Assembly (NCBI RefSeq): GCF_018101125.2
Contig: NZ_JAELVF020000001.1
Coordinates: forward strand, 3,406,079 to 3,470,078
Length of the DNA stretch: 64,000 nt
DNA from: Streptomyces tardus
GTDB lineage: Bacteria; Actinomycetota; Actinomycetes; Streptomycetales; Streptomycetaceae
Direction of reading: 5' to 3'
Shown here: piece by piece, positions 9,194 through 16,392 of the stretch
Position numbering within the stretch: the first letter of the stretch is position 1
Layout: each line of letters opens with the position of its first letter
Notes under the pieces: model-generated
What the model was told of the DNA's origin: nothing
Databases searched by the model: none
Seen by the model: the letters and a program-made list of their open reading frames with translations, nothing else
Program-made: the position numbers and the translations under genes

Positions 9194-10182
9194 AGATCCT
9201 GGTCACGGGAGGAGCCGGGTTCGTCGGCTCGCACTATGTCCGCACCATGCTCGACGGGGGCTACGAAGGCTACGAGCAGGCCCGCGTCACCGTCCTGGAC
9301 AAGCTGAGCTACGCCGGCAACGTCGACAACATCCCGGTGGGCCACCCGCGGCTGAACGTCGTGCGCGGCGACATCTGCGACGCGGCGCTGCTGCGCGAAC
9401 TCGTGCCCGGTCACGACGCCGTGGTGCACTTCGCCGCCGAGTCGCACGTGGACCGCTCCCTGGACGCCCCCGCCGTCTTCACCCGGACGAACGTGGTGGG
9501 CACCCAGACCCTCCTGGACGCCTGCCTGGCCGCCGAGGTCCCGCGGATGGTGCACATCTCCACGGACGAGGTGTACGGCAGCATCGCCGAGGGCTCCTGG
9601 AACGAGGACTCGCCGCTGCTGCCCAACTCCCCGTACGCGGCGTCCAAGGCGGCTTCGGACGTGACCGTGCGCGCGTACTGGCGCACCTTCGGGCTCGACG
9701 TCTCGATCACCCGCTGCTCCAACACCTACGGCCCGTACCAGCACCCGGAGAAGCTGATCCCGCTCTTCACGACCAACCTGCTGGAGGGCGAGCCCGTGCC
9801 CGTCTACGGCACCGGCCAGAACGTGCGCGACTGGATCCACGTGGACGACCACGCGCGAGCCGTCCAGCACGTGCTCACCGGGGGCCGGGCGGGCGGCGTC
9901 TACCACATCGGCGGCAGCCACGAGCTGAGCAACCTCGACGTCACCGAGCGCCTCCTCGCGCTGTGCGGCGCGGACAGCTCCATGATCCGCCACGTCACCG
10001 ACCGCAAGGGCCACGATCTGCGCTACTCCCTCGACGACTCCAGGACCCGCGCGGAGCTGGGCTTCGCGCCACGGGTCGGCTTCGACGAAGGACTCGCCGC
10101 CACCGTCGACTGGTACCGCGACAACACGGCATGGTGGAAACCGACGAAGGACCAGGTCAGACAGGGGAGAGAGTGGACGTGA
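9190..10182 (+). CDS. rmlB: dTDP-glucose 4,6-dehydratase
   Basis: 330 residues, an extended short-chain dehydrogenase. [12 protein letters not shown] is the NAD-binding motif at residues 6-17. [11 protein letters not shown] carries the family Thr-Asp-Glu catalytic triplet, and [11 protein letters not shown] carries the Tyr-x-x-x-Lys pair. It forms TDP-4-keto-6-deoxyglucose, the common precursor for the later enzymes. It starts with GTG in a GTGA overlap with the thymidylyltransferase gene and overlaps the next gene by 4 bases, so translation of the six-gene block is coupled. The symbol follows function; cluster-specific names vary. Confidence 0.93.
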   Translation: MKILVTGGAGFVGSHYVRTMLDGGYEGYEQARVTVLDKLSYAGNVDNIPVGHPRLNVVRGDICDAALLRELVPGHDAVVHFAAESHVDRSLDAPAVFTRTNVVGTQTLLDACLAAEVPRMVHISTDEVYGSIAEGSWNEDSPLLPNSPYAASKAASDVTVRAYWRTFGLDVSITRCSNTYGPYQHPEKLIPLFTTNLLEGEPVPVYGTGQNVRDWIHVDDHARAVQHVLTGGRAGGVYHIGGSHELSNLDVTERLLALCGADSSMIRHVTDRKGHDLRYSLDDSRTRAELGFAPRVGFDEGLAATVDWYRDNTAWWKPTKDQVRQGREWT

Positions 10183-11486
10183 ACGAGGAACACCGGACGA
10201 GGGCCCTGGAGGAGACCAGGAGGCACCACCGGAGTCTGCGCGGGGACGGGAAGTTCGTTCCCGGCGAGACGGAGATCTGGCCCTCCGGCGCCGTTCTGGA
10301 CGAGGACGACCGGGCCGCACTCGTCGAGGCCGCGTTGGACATGCGCATCGCGGCCGGCCCCTACTCCCGGCGCTTCGAGTCCTCCTTCGCGCGGTTCCTG
10401 AAGCGGCGCAAGGCGCATCTGACGAACTCCGGTTCGTCCGCCAACCTGCTGGCGCTGACCGCGTACACCTCGCACCAGCTCGAAGAGCGCCGACTGCTGC
10501 CCGGCGACGAGGTCATCACCGTCGCCGCCGGATTCCCCACCACGGTGAACCCGATTCTGCAGAACGGCCTGGTGCCGGTCTTCGTCGACATCGAGCTGGG
10601 CACATACAACACCACCGCCGACCGGGTCGCCGCCGCCATCGGCCCCAAGACCCGCGCCATCATGATCGCCCACGCGCTCGGCAACCCCTTCGAGGTGGAG
10701 GAGGTCGCCCAACTCGCCGCGGACCACGGCCTGGTCTTCGTGGAGGACAACTGCGACGCGGTCGGCACCACCTACCGGGGGCGGCTCACCGGCACCTTCG
10801 GGGACGTCAGCACCGTGAGCTTCTACCCCGCGCACCACCTGACCATGGGCGAGGGCGGCATCGTCACCACCTCGAATCTGCGGATCGCGCGGATCGTCGA
10901 GTCGCTCCGCGACTGGGGCCGGGACTGCTGGTGCGAGCCGGGCCGCAGCAACACCTGCCTCAAGCGCTTCGACCACCAACTGGGCACGCTCCCACCCGGG
11001 TACGACCACAAGTACATTTTCTCGCACGTCGGCTACAACCTGAAGTCCACCGATCTCCAGGCCGCCCTCGGACTGTCGCAGCTGAACAAGCTGGACGAGT
11101 TCATCGCGGCCCGCCGGCACAACTGGCAGCGGATGCGCGACGGGTTGGACGGAGTGCCGCACATCCTGCTGCCCGAGGCGACACCGGACAGCGAACCGAG
11201 CTGGTTCGGCTTCGTGATGACGGTGGCCGAGGACGCGCCGTTCACCTGTGGCGAACTGACCGCCTTCCTGGAGAGCCGCAGGATCGGCACCCGCCGCCTG
11301 TTCGCGGGCAACCTCACTCGCCAGCCCGCGTACCGCAACCAGCCGCACCGTGTCGTCGGCGAGCTGACCAACAGCGACGTCGTCACCGAACGCACCTTCT
11401 GGACCGGCGTCTACCCCGGCCTCACCGACGAGATGACCGACTACGTCATCGCCTCGGTGCGGGAGTTCGCGGGAGGCGCCCGGTGA
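10179..11486 (+). CDS. NDP-4-keto-6-deoxyhexose 3-dehydrase (E1 / SpnQ / RfbH type)
   Basis: About 435 residues. It has the aspartate-aminotransferase fold but a histidine replaces the PLP lysine: [11 protein letters not shown] at residues 217-227, with His220. Four cysteines at about 192, 250, 252 and 260 give exactly C-X57-C-X1-C-X7-C, the [2Fe-2S] ligand pattern known for E1-type PMP-dependent 3-dehydrases. These enzymes remove the C-3 hydroxyl using two electrons delivered by a reductase or ferredoxin system. No dedicated E3 reductase or ferredoxin gene is in the window. The GTG at 10179 is preceded by GGGAGAGAG and overlaps the rmlB stop, so it is preferred to the GTG two codons upstream. 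Confidence 0.92.
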   Translation: MNEEHRTRALEETRRHHRSLRGDGKFVPGETEIWPSGAVLDEDDRAALVEAALDMRIAAGPYSRRFESSFARFLKRRKAHLTNSGSSANLLALTAYTSHQLEERRLLPGDEVITVAAGFPTTVNPILQNGLVPVFVDIELGTYNTTADRVAAAIGPKTRAIMIAHALGNPFEVEEVAQLAADHGLVFVEDNCDAVGTTYRGRLTGTFGDVSTVSFYPAHHLTMGEGGIVTTSNLRIARIVESLRDWGRDCWCEPGRSNTCLKRFDHQLGTLPPGYDHKYIFSHVGYNLKSTDLQAALGLSQLNKLDEFIAARRHNWQRMRDGLDGVPHILLPEATPDSEPSWFGFVMTVAEDAPFTCGELTAFLESRRIGTRRLFAGNLTRQPAYRNQPHRVVGELTNSDVVTERTFWTGVYPGLTDEMTDYVIASVREFAGGAR

Positions 11487-12895
11487 GCCCCGGCCGCGTG
11501 CCGCGGCCTCGTGGGGCGGCCGGTCACGGCGCCGCGGTCGCCCGTTCCCTGGCCGCCGTCGACCCGGCGACCGGGGCCCGGAGCCCGATCGAGGAGGTCA
11601 CGGCCTGGCTGGCGGAGCGCCGACGGGCCCGAGCGGCGCGGGTGCGCCGCATCCCGTTCGCGGAGTTGGACGGCTGGACGTTCCACAAGGAGACCGGCGA
11701 CCTCGTCCACCGCAGCGGACGCTTCTTCACTGTCGAGGGGCTGCGCGTACCCGAGGCCGACGCACCCCGGACCGACGGAGCCGGTACCCGGTGGGAGCAG
11801 CCCATCATGGTCCAGCCGGACGTGGGCGTACTCGGCATGCTCGCCAGGGAGTTCGACGGCGTCCTGCACTTCCTCACCTACGCCAAGACCGAGCCCGGCA
11901 ACCCGGGCCTGGTGCAGCTCTCTCCCACCGTGCAGGCGACGCGCAGCAACTACCAGCGTGTGCACGGGGGTTCGCCGGTACCGTTCCTCGACCACTTCGT
12001 CCTGCCCGGCCGCGGACGCCCGCTGGCCGACACGCTCCAGTCCGAGCACGGTGAATGGTTCCTCCACAAGTCGAACCGCAACGTCGTCGTGGAGACCGAC
12101 GAGCACGTCGCCGAGGACCCGACCGCCGCACCGGACCACCGCTGGCTGACGCTCGGCCAGCTGGGAACGCTGCTGGGCCGGGACAACGTGGTCAACATGG
12201 ACACCAGGACCGTACTGGCCTGCCTCCCCACCCCCGCCGAGGAACCCCGGGCCCTGCACACCGACGTCGAGGTGCAGTCCTGGCTGACCCGCGAGCGCGC
12301 CCGCTGCCGGGTGCGCGTCGAGTCCGTGCCGCTCGAGGGGATACGGGGCTGGGTGCGCGAGGCGGAGTGCATCCGCCACGTCGAGGACCGCGGCTTCCGC
12401 GTGATCGCCGCCGCCGTCGAGGCCGAGGGCCGCGAAGTGGGCGGATGGACGCAGCCGCTCTTCGAGCCGCGCGCCCGCAGCGTCAGCGCCTTTCTCGTCC
12501 GCCACTTCGACGGCACACCGCACCTGCTGGCGCAGGCCCGCCCGGAGGACGGACTGCTGCACACGGTCGAGGTCGCCCCGACGGTGCAGTACGCGCCGGA
12601 CGGCCACGGGCAGCGCCCTCGGTACGCCGACCTCGTCGAGACCGCGGACAGCCGGGACGTGCTCTACACGGCCGTGCACTCCGAGGAGGGCGGCCGGTTC
12701 CTGAACGCCGAGAGCCGCTGCCGGTTCGTGTCGGTGGACGGGCTCACCGACCCGGCGCTCCTCGATCCACCACCCGAGTACACCTGGATCACACCGGGCC
12801 AACTCGGCGACCTCGTGCGTGCCGGACACCAGGTCGCCGTCCAGGCGCGCAGCCTGCTCGCCGTGCTCAACTCGGGGGCGGTGACGCTGTCATGA
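11483..12895 (+). CDS. NDP-hexose 2,3-dehydratase (EvaA / TylX3 / SpnO type)
   Basis: 470 residues formed by two similar halves, each with a W-x-x-PL/I-type start, a phenylalanine/histidine-rich strand and a PTVQ segment ([12 protein letters not shown] at about 150, [11 protein letters not shown] at about 365). This duplicated architecture is diagnostic of NDP-hexose 2,3-dehydratases. They eliminate the C-2 hydroxyl of TDP-4-keto-6-deoxyglucose to an unstable 3,4-diketo product, which the adjacent 3-ketoreductase stabilises. It starts at GTG in a GTGA overlap with the 3-dehydrase gene, and its stop overlaps the next ATG. Confidence 0.92.
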   Translation: MSPGRVPRPRGAAGHGAAVARSLAAVDPATGARSPIEEVTAWLAERRRARAARVRRIPFAELDGWTFHKETGDLVHRSGRFFTVEGLRVPEADAPRTDGAGTRWEQPIMVQPDVGVLGMLAREFDGVLHFLTYAKTEPGNPGLVQLSPTVQATRSNYQRVHGGSPVPFLDHFVLPGRGRPLADTLQSEHGEWFLHKSNRNVVVETDEHVAEDPTAAPDHRWLTLGQLGTLLGRDNVVNMDTRTVLACLPTPAEEPRALHTDVEVQSWLTRERARCRVRVESVPLEGIRGWVREAECIRHVEDRGFRVIAAAVEAEGREVGGWTQPLFEPRARSVSAFLVRHFDGTPHLLAQARPEDGLLHTVEVAPTVQYAPDGHGQRPRYADLVETADSRDVLYTAVHSEEGGRFLNAESRCRFVSVDGLTDPALLDPPPEYTWITPGQLGDLVRAGHQVAVQARSLLAVLNSGAVTLS

Positions 12896-13863
12896 GCGAA
12901 CCGGTACGGATCGCCGTCCTCGGAGCCGCCTCCGAGTTCGCCCGCCGCCGCATGCTGCCCGCGTTCGCCGCCTCCCACGAGGTCACGCTGGCGGCCGTGG
13001 CCAGCCGGGACCCGGGCAGAGCGGCGGAGACGGCCGCGGAGTACGGCTGCCGGGCATTCGGGTCCTACGCGGACCTGCTGGCGGACGACACCGTCGAGGC
13101 CGTCTATCTGCCGCTGCCCTGCGGGCTGCACGCGCGCTGGGCCAGGGACGCGCTCCTCGCGGGCAAACACGTGCTGGTGGAGAAGCCCGTCGCGATGTCG
13201 GGGCCGGAAGCGGCCGAGCTCTCCGCGCTCGCCCGCGAACGAGGACTGGCCCTGACGGAGAACGTGCTCTTCGTCCATCACTCCCAACACCGGGCGGCGC
13301 TGCGGTACGTCACCGAGGGCGCGATCGGGCGACTGCAGAGCTTCGAGGCGACGTACACGGTGCCCCGCAGGCCCGCGTTCGACATCCGCTACCAGCCCGC
13401 GCTGGGCGGCGGCGCGCTGTGGGACACCGGCGTCTACCCGGTCCGCGCGGCGCTGCACCTGGCAGCGCCTGGCCACTCGCTGCGGTTGGTGGGCGCCGTC
13501 GCACGCCGTGGGCCGGGCGACACGGTCGACACCTCGGGCTCGGCGCTCCTGGACGGCGGCAACGGCCTCGCCCTCCAACTCACCTACGGCCTCGACCACT
13601 CCTACCGGAGCAGCTACACGTACCAGGGCAGCGAGGGGCGCCTCACCGTCGACCGGGCGTACACCCCGCCCGCCGACCATCTGCCCGAAGTGCGGCTGGA
13701 ACGCGGCGGGGAGGTGACCCGGATCCCCCTCGCCGCCGACGACCAGGTCGACAACGCCGTCACGGCCTTCGCCGAAGCCGTCCGCACCGCGGCGCATCCG
13801 GACCCCGAGATCCTGCGGCAGGCGGAACTGCTGCAGGAGATCAGCCGCGCCGGTTCCGGCTGA
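12892..13863 (+). CDS. Gfo/Idh/MocA-family NDP-hexose 3-ketoreductase
   Basis: About 323 residues. IAVLGAASEFARRRMLPAF is the N-terminal nucleotide-binding motif, and HVLVEKPVAMS near residue 100 is the conserved E-K-P of this family. GGGALWDTGVYPVRA is the C-terminal domain substrate-site motif. Paired with a 2,3-dehydratase this family reduces the C-3 ketone to give TDP-4-keto-2,6-dideoxyhexose (SpnN/TylC1-like role). It is the last gene of the coupled block; its ATG overlaps the 2,3-dehydratase stop (ATGA). A hairpin follows the stop. Confidence 0.9.
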   Translation: MSEPVRIAVLGAASEFARRRMLPAFAASHEVTLAAVASRDPGRAAETAAEYGCRAFGSYADLLADDTVEAVYLPLPCGLHARWARDALLAGKHVLVEKPVAMSGPEAAELSALARERGLALTENVLFVHHSQHRAALRYVTEGAIGRLQSFEATYTVPRRPAFDIRYQPALGGGALWDTGVYPVRAALHLAAPGHSLRLVGAVARRGPGDTVDTSGSALLDGGNGLALQLTYGLDHSYRSSYTYQGSEGRLTVDRAYTPPADHLPEVRLERGGEVTRIPLAADDQVDNAVTAFAEAVRTAAHPDPEILRQAELLQEISRAGSG

Positions 13864-13897
13864 GCCGCTCCGTTCCCGGCCCCCGTGCACCCGCCGC

Positions 13898-13950
13898 AGC
13901 CGGCCCCGCACTCACCTCGGCCACCGCTGAGGACGGGCGCGGGGCCGGCT
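13898..13950 (+). terminator. Hairpin after the deoxysugar operon
   Basis: AGCCGGCCCCGC at 13898-13909 pairs with GCGGGGCCGGCT at 13939-13950, giving a 12-bp stem with a 29-base loop that contains a smaller stem. It lies 35 bases after the last sugar gene and before the converging vapC gene. No T-run follows, as is usual in this kind of genome. Confidence 0.5.
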
Positions 13951-14007
13951 CGAGCACCCGGAGACCGTTCATGGGTTCTGCAACCCTGCACGTTGGTGCT
14001 GTTGGGG

Positions 14008-14430
14008 TCACGTGCTGGATCCCTCGAAGGTTTCGACCGTGCAGCGTGCTGCCCCGCTGCGCTTGATTCTGGCGTCGCTGGTGACAAGCGGAACGCCGAA
14101 GCGCTCGGCGAGGGCCACGTAATGCGCGTCGTAGACGGAGAGGTTGTTCGACAGCTCGCGTACGCGCCGCCACAGGACCAGCGTTGGGTGCAGGTCGAGA
14201 GCGAGGGCCTGGTAATCGGTGATCGCTTTCACCGCCTCCTTCTCTGTGATCTTCGGCTTGCCTCCTCGCCGTCCGCGGGCCAACCCGAAGGCGGCCGAGG
14301 TGATCTCGTAGTCCAGCAGGCCCGGCGCTGCGAGAGCATCGGCGCGACCCACCCGCTCACGGATCGCGGTTCCGGTCGTGCCGTGATCGAGGAGGAAGTG
14401 CACGAGGCTGGAGCAGTCAATGACGATCAA
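14008..14430 (-). CDS. vapC: PIN-domain ribonuclease toxin (VapC-like)
   Basis: 140 residues. The PIN acidic residues are visible: MIVIDCSSLVH (Asp5), LLDYEITSA (Glu about 42), LSVYDAHYVALAE (Asp about 101) and LVTSDARI (Asp about 119). VapC toxins are Mg-dependent endoribonucleases, often acting on tRNA. It begins at TTG, overlapping the stop of the preceding antitoxin gene by 4 bases (TTGA), the standard toxin-antitoxin layout. It converges with the deoxysugar operon and lies about 0.6 kb from tRNA-His. Confidence 0.87.
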   Translation of the reverse strand: MIVIDCSSLVHFLLDHGTTGTAIRERVGRADALAAPGLLDYEITSAAFGLARGRRGGKPKITEKEAVKAITDYQALALDLHPTLVLWRRVRELSNNLSVYDAHYVALAERFGVPLVTSDARIKRSGAARCTVETFEGSST

Positions 14431-14657
14431 CGTCGGTTCCGCCCGTCCTCGATGGTGTCGAGGATGTCGTTCGTGCTGAGCTCAGTACGGGCTTCCCGTT
14501 CGAGGCGTGTGGCCATCTCCGCGAGGGTGGGCTTACCGACCTCCCGGGCGAGCAGGTCCAGGGCGTACGCCTGGAGCGACTGGCCTGCCTGCGCGGCGCG
14601 GACCTTCAGGGCGTTGACTGTGTCGTCCGGGACGTCCCGGATTGTAATCGCGGGCAT
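14427..14657 (-). CDS. vapB: Ribbon-helix-helix antitoxin (VapB/FitA-like)
   Basis: 76 residues. MPAITIRDVPDDTVNALKVRA is the beta-strand and first helix of a ribbon-helix-helix domain; the C-terminal part (RTELSTNDILDTIEDGR) would be the toxin-binding tail. Family role: binds the cognate toxin and autoregulates the pair through an upstream operator. It is directly upstream of and coupled to vapC. An inverted repeat sits just upstream of the ATG. Confidence 0.83.
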   Translation of the reverse strand: MPAITIRDVPDDTVNALKVRAAQAGQSLQAYALDLLAREVGKPTLAEMATRLEREARTELSTNDILDTIEDGRNRR

Positions 14658-14670
14658 AACTGCAAGTTAG

Positions 14671-14714
14671 CAGCCATGCAGGCGATATGCAGCTCGCGGC
14701 TGCCCTGCATGCTG
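14671..14714. promoter_or_regulatory. Candidate VapBC operator
   Basis: CAGCCATGCAGG at 14671-14682 and CCTGCATGCTG at 14704-14714 form an imperfect inverted repeat starting 14 bases upstream of the vapB start. A further ATGCAG copy lies between the arms. The position fits autoregulation by the antitoxin complex. The distance between arm centres is about 32 bases, roughly three helical turns. Confidence 0.45.
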
Positions 14715-15011
14715 GCGCCGTCCCGATGTGGAGCACAGGTTTCGGCTGTTCCGGCAGACCTGAGCTGGGGCCTGGCCACCCGCCGGGCCGCATCGGAGGC
14801 CGCGCCTTGCCGAGGTCCCAGGCGCTGCCCGGGGTGGGCCTTGCCAGGAGCGGTGGCGGCAGCTCCGCCTCCGCCCGTCACTCACTTGGGGCTCGGCAGC
14901 GACGTTCTTCGGGGAACGGGACGATGCATGAGCGAGGAGTGACGTTCTGCATCCGAAAAAGCTGGCCCGGCGCGAGGTGGTGGCGGCTTGGGGCGCTCAC
15001 GAGGCGCCGAT
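14715..15011. other. Non-coding stretch between vapB and tRNA-His
   Basis: No gene is supported here. Frames in this stretch lack family motifs and lack the third-position GC bias of the neighbours. Together with the VapBC operator and the palindrome and terminator to its right, it fills the 425-base gap from 14658 to 15082. Confidence 0.6.
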
Positions 15012-15029
15012 GTTTGGCCATGGCCAAAC
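15012..15029. repeat. 18-bp perfect palindrome next to the tRNA-His terminator
   Basis: GTTTGGCCATGGCCAAAC is fully self-complementary and sits 9 bases beyond the tRNA terminator stem. It could be a protein-binding site or part of an integration remnant. No direct repeat of the tRNA 3' end was found inside the window. Confidence 0.55.
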
Positions 15030-15038
15030 GCAGAAAAA

Positions 15039-15070
15039 GCCCGTGACCTGTGTTTCCACAGGTCACGGGC
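15039..15070 (-). terminator. Intrinsic terminator of tRNA-His
   Basis: GCCCGTGACCTGTG (15039-15052) pairs perfectly with CACAGGTCACGGGC (15057-15070) around a 4-base loop. Read on the minus strand the 14-bp stem is followed by TTTTTC, a textbook Rho-independent terminator placed 13 bases after the mature tRNA 3' end. Confidence 0.9.
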
Positions 15071-15082
15071 CTCTCGGTGGAG

Positions 15083-15156
15083 GGTGAATGACGGGACTTG
15101 AACCCGCGACATCCTGGACCACAACCAGGTGCTCTACCGACTGAGCTACATCCACC
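15083..15156 (-). tRNA. tRNA-His (GTG anticodon)
   Basis: The minus strand folds as a full cloverleaf. The acceptor stem is GTGGATG with CATTCAC, the D arm includes AGCTCAGTCGGTAGAGC, and the anticodon stem is CCTGG with CCAGG around the loop TTGTGGT (anticodon GTG). The T arm holds GGGTTCAAGTCCC. The extra G at -1 (15156) faces discriminator C73 (15083), the identity feature of histidine tRNA. The 3' CCA is not encoded. Confidence 0.96.
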
Positions 15157-15318
15157 ACGACCGGCTGCGGAAAGTGCCTTTCCGTACCGGCCGATATGAA
15201 GTGTACAGGGTCTGCGCGGGTGCTCGCGCACCCCTTTACCCTCGCTTCCCGCAGGCCCCGCGGTGCGCCCGTACCAGCTGCCCGTACCCGCTGGGCCCGG
15301 ACGCTCCGCGCGGCAGGA

Positions 15319-15942
15319 TCAGGCGGGCTGCTCGGGTTTCGGCTCCGCCGGCAGCACGTGCCGGGCGGCGATCGCCTTGGCGGTCTCGGAGTCCGGGCCG
15401 GGGTGCGGGACGAAGACCGCTTCCCGGTAGTAGCGCAGCTCCGCGATCGACTCCCGGATGTCGGCGAGCGCGCGGTGATTGCCGCTCTTCTCCGGGCTGT
15501 TGAAGTACGCGCGGGGGTACCAGCGGCGGGACAGCTCCTTGACCGAGGAGACGTCCACGATCCGGTAGTGCAGATGGCTCTCCAGGGTGCGCATGTCCCG
15601 CGCCAGGAAGCCCCGGTCGGTGCCGACGGAGTTGCCGCACAGCGGCGCCTTCCCCGCGTCCGGCACATGGTCCTTCACGTAGGCGAGCACCTGCTCCTCC
15701 GCCTCCGCAAGGGACGTGCCGCCCTCCAGCTCCTCCAGCAGCCCGGAACTGGTGTGCATGGCGCGCACCACCTCGGGCATCTGCGCCAGCGCCTCGGCCG
15801 GCGGTCGGATGACGATGTCCACCCCCTCGCCGAGGATGTTGAGCTCCGAGTCGGTCACCAGCGCGGCCACCTCGATGAGCGCGTCGTCGGACAGCGAGAG
15901 ACCGGTCATCTCGCAGTCGATCCACACCATGCGATCGTTCAT
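15319..15942 (-). CDS. orn: Oligoribonuclease
   Basis: 207 residues from the ATG at 15942, which has AGGGTGAT a few bases upstream. DCEMTGLSL (exonuclease motif I), LCGNSVGTDRGFL (motif II) and HRALADIRESI (motif III) give the DEDDh catalytic set. It degrades 2-5-nt RNA to mononucleotides, the last step of RNA turnover, and also pGpG from c-di-GMP breakdown. The order tRNA-His, orn, adpA on one strand is the known Streptomyces arrangement. A 29-codon in-frame extension upstream is Arg/Pro-rich and has no family match, so it is excluded. Confidence 0.96.
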   Translation of the reverse strand: MNDRMVWIDCEMTGLSLSDDALIEVAALVTDSELNILGEGVDIVIRPPAEALAQMPEVVRAMHTSSGLLEELEGGTSLAEAEEQVLAYVKDHVPDAGKAPLCGNSVGTDRGFLARDMRTLESHLHYRIVDVSSVKELSRRWYPRAYFNSPEKSGNHRALADIRESIAELRYYREAVFVPHPGPDSETAKAIAARHVLPAEPKPEQPA

Positions 15943-16392
15943 GCCGATCACCCTACGTGGCACTTCGCCGAGGGTCTGCCCTCCCGGAGCACCGGAACGA
16001 ATCGGCCTCGCCGAGCGGGAGCCGGCCACCGGGAAACCGGCCGCGGATCGTCACCGCCCTGCCGCCGTGCGACGGGGCCCGTACTGCCCGCGGTACGCGA
16101 ACGCCCTTGGCGTGCGGGGCGGTTGGCGCAGGCCGAGGTGGCCCGCACCGAACCCCCAAGCCCGTGTCGGACGGCGCGCCCGGCTGCACCGGGCGGACCG
16201 CCGGATGGCAGTGCAGTGGCCCGGCAGAGCGACAGCCGAGGCGGCGGGCCGTTCAACAGCCCGACCCGGCAGCGCAACCCGGCAGTCCGAACCAACCGGC
16301 CGCAGCCCGGCGGCTGTCCAGTCGGCCCGGCCCGTGCGACGACCGGGCCGTGCGACGACCGGGCCGTGCGACGACCGGGCCCGGGCCGGAGG
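15943..16392. other. Non-coding spacer between adpA and orn
   Basis: This 450-base spacer is GC-rich and has no supported gene. It holds three perfect tandem copies of a 16-bp unit (listed separately) and must carry the orn promoter or allow read-through from adpA. No strong terminator was identified. Confidence 0.6.
16333..16380. repeat. 16-bp tandem repeat, three perfect copies
   Basis: The unit CGTGCGACGACCGGGC occurs three times head to tail without mismatch, just downstream of the adpA stop. Each copy contains a short CCGG core but no longer symmetry. Confidence 0.85.
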
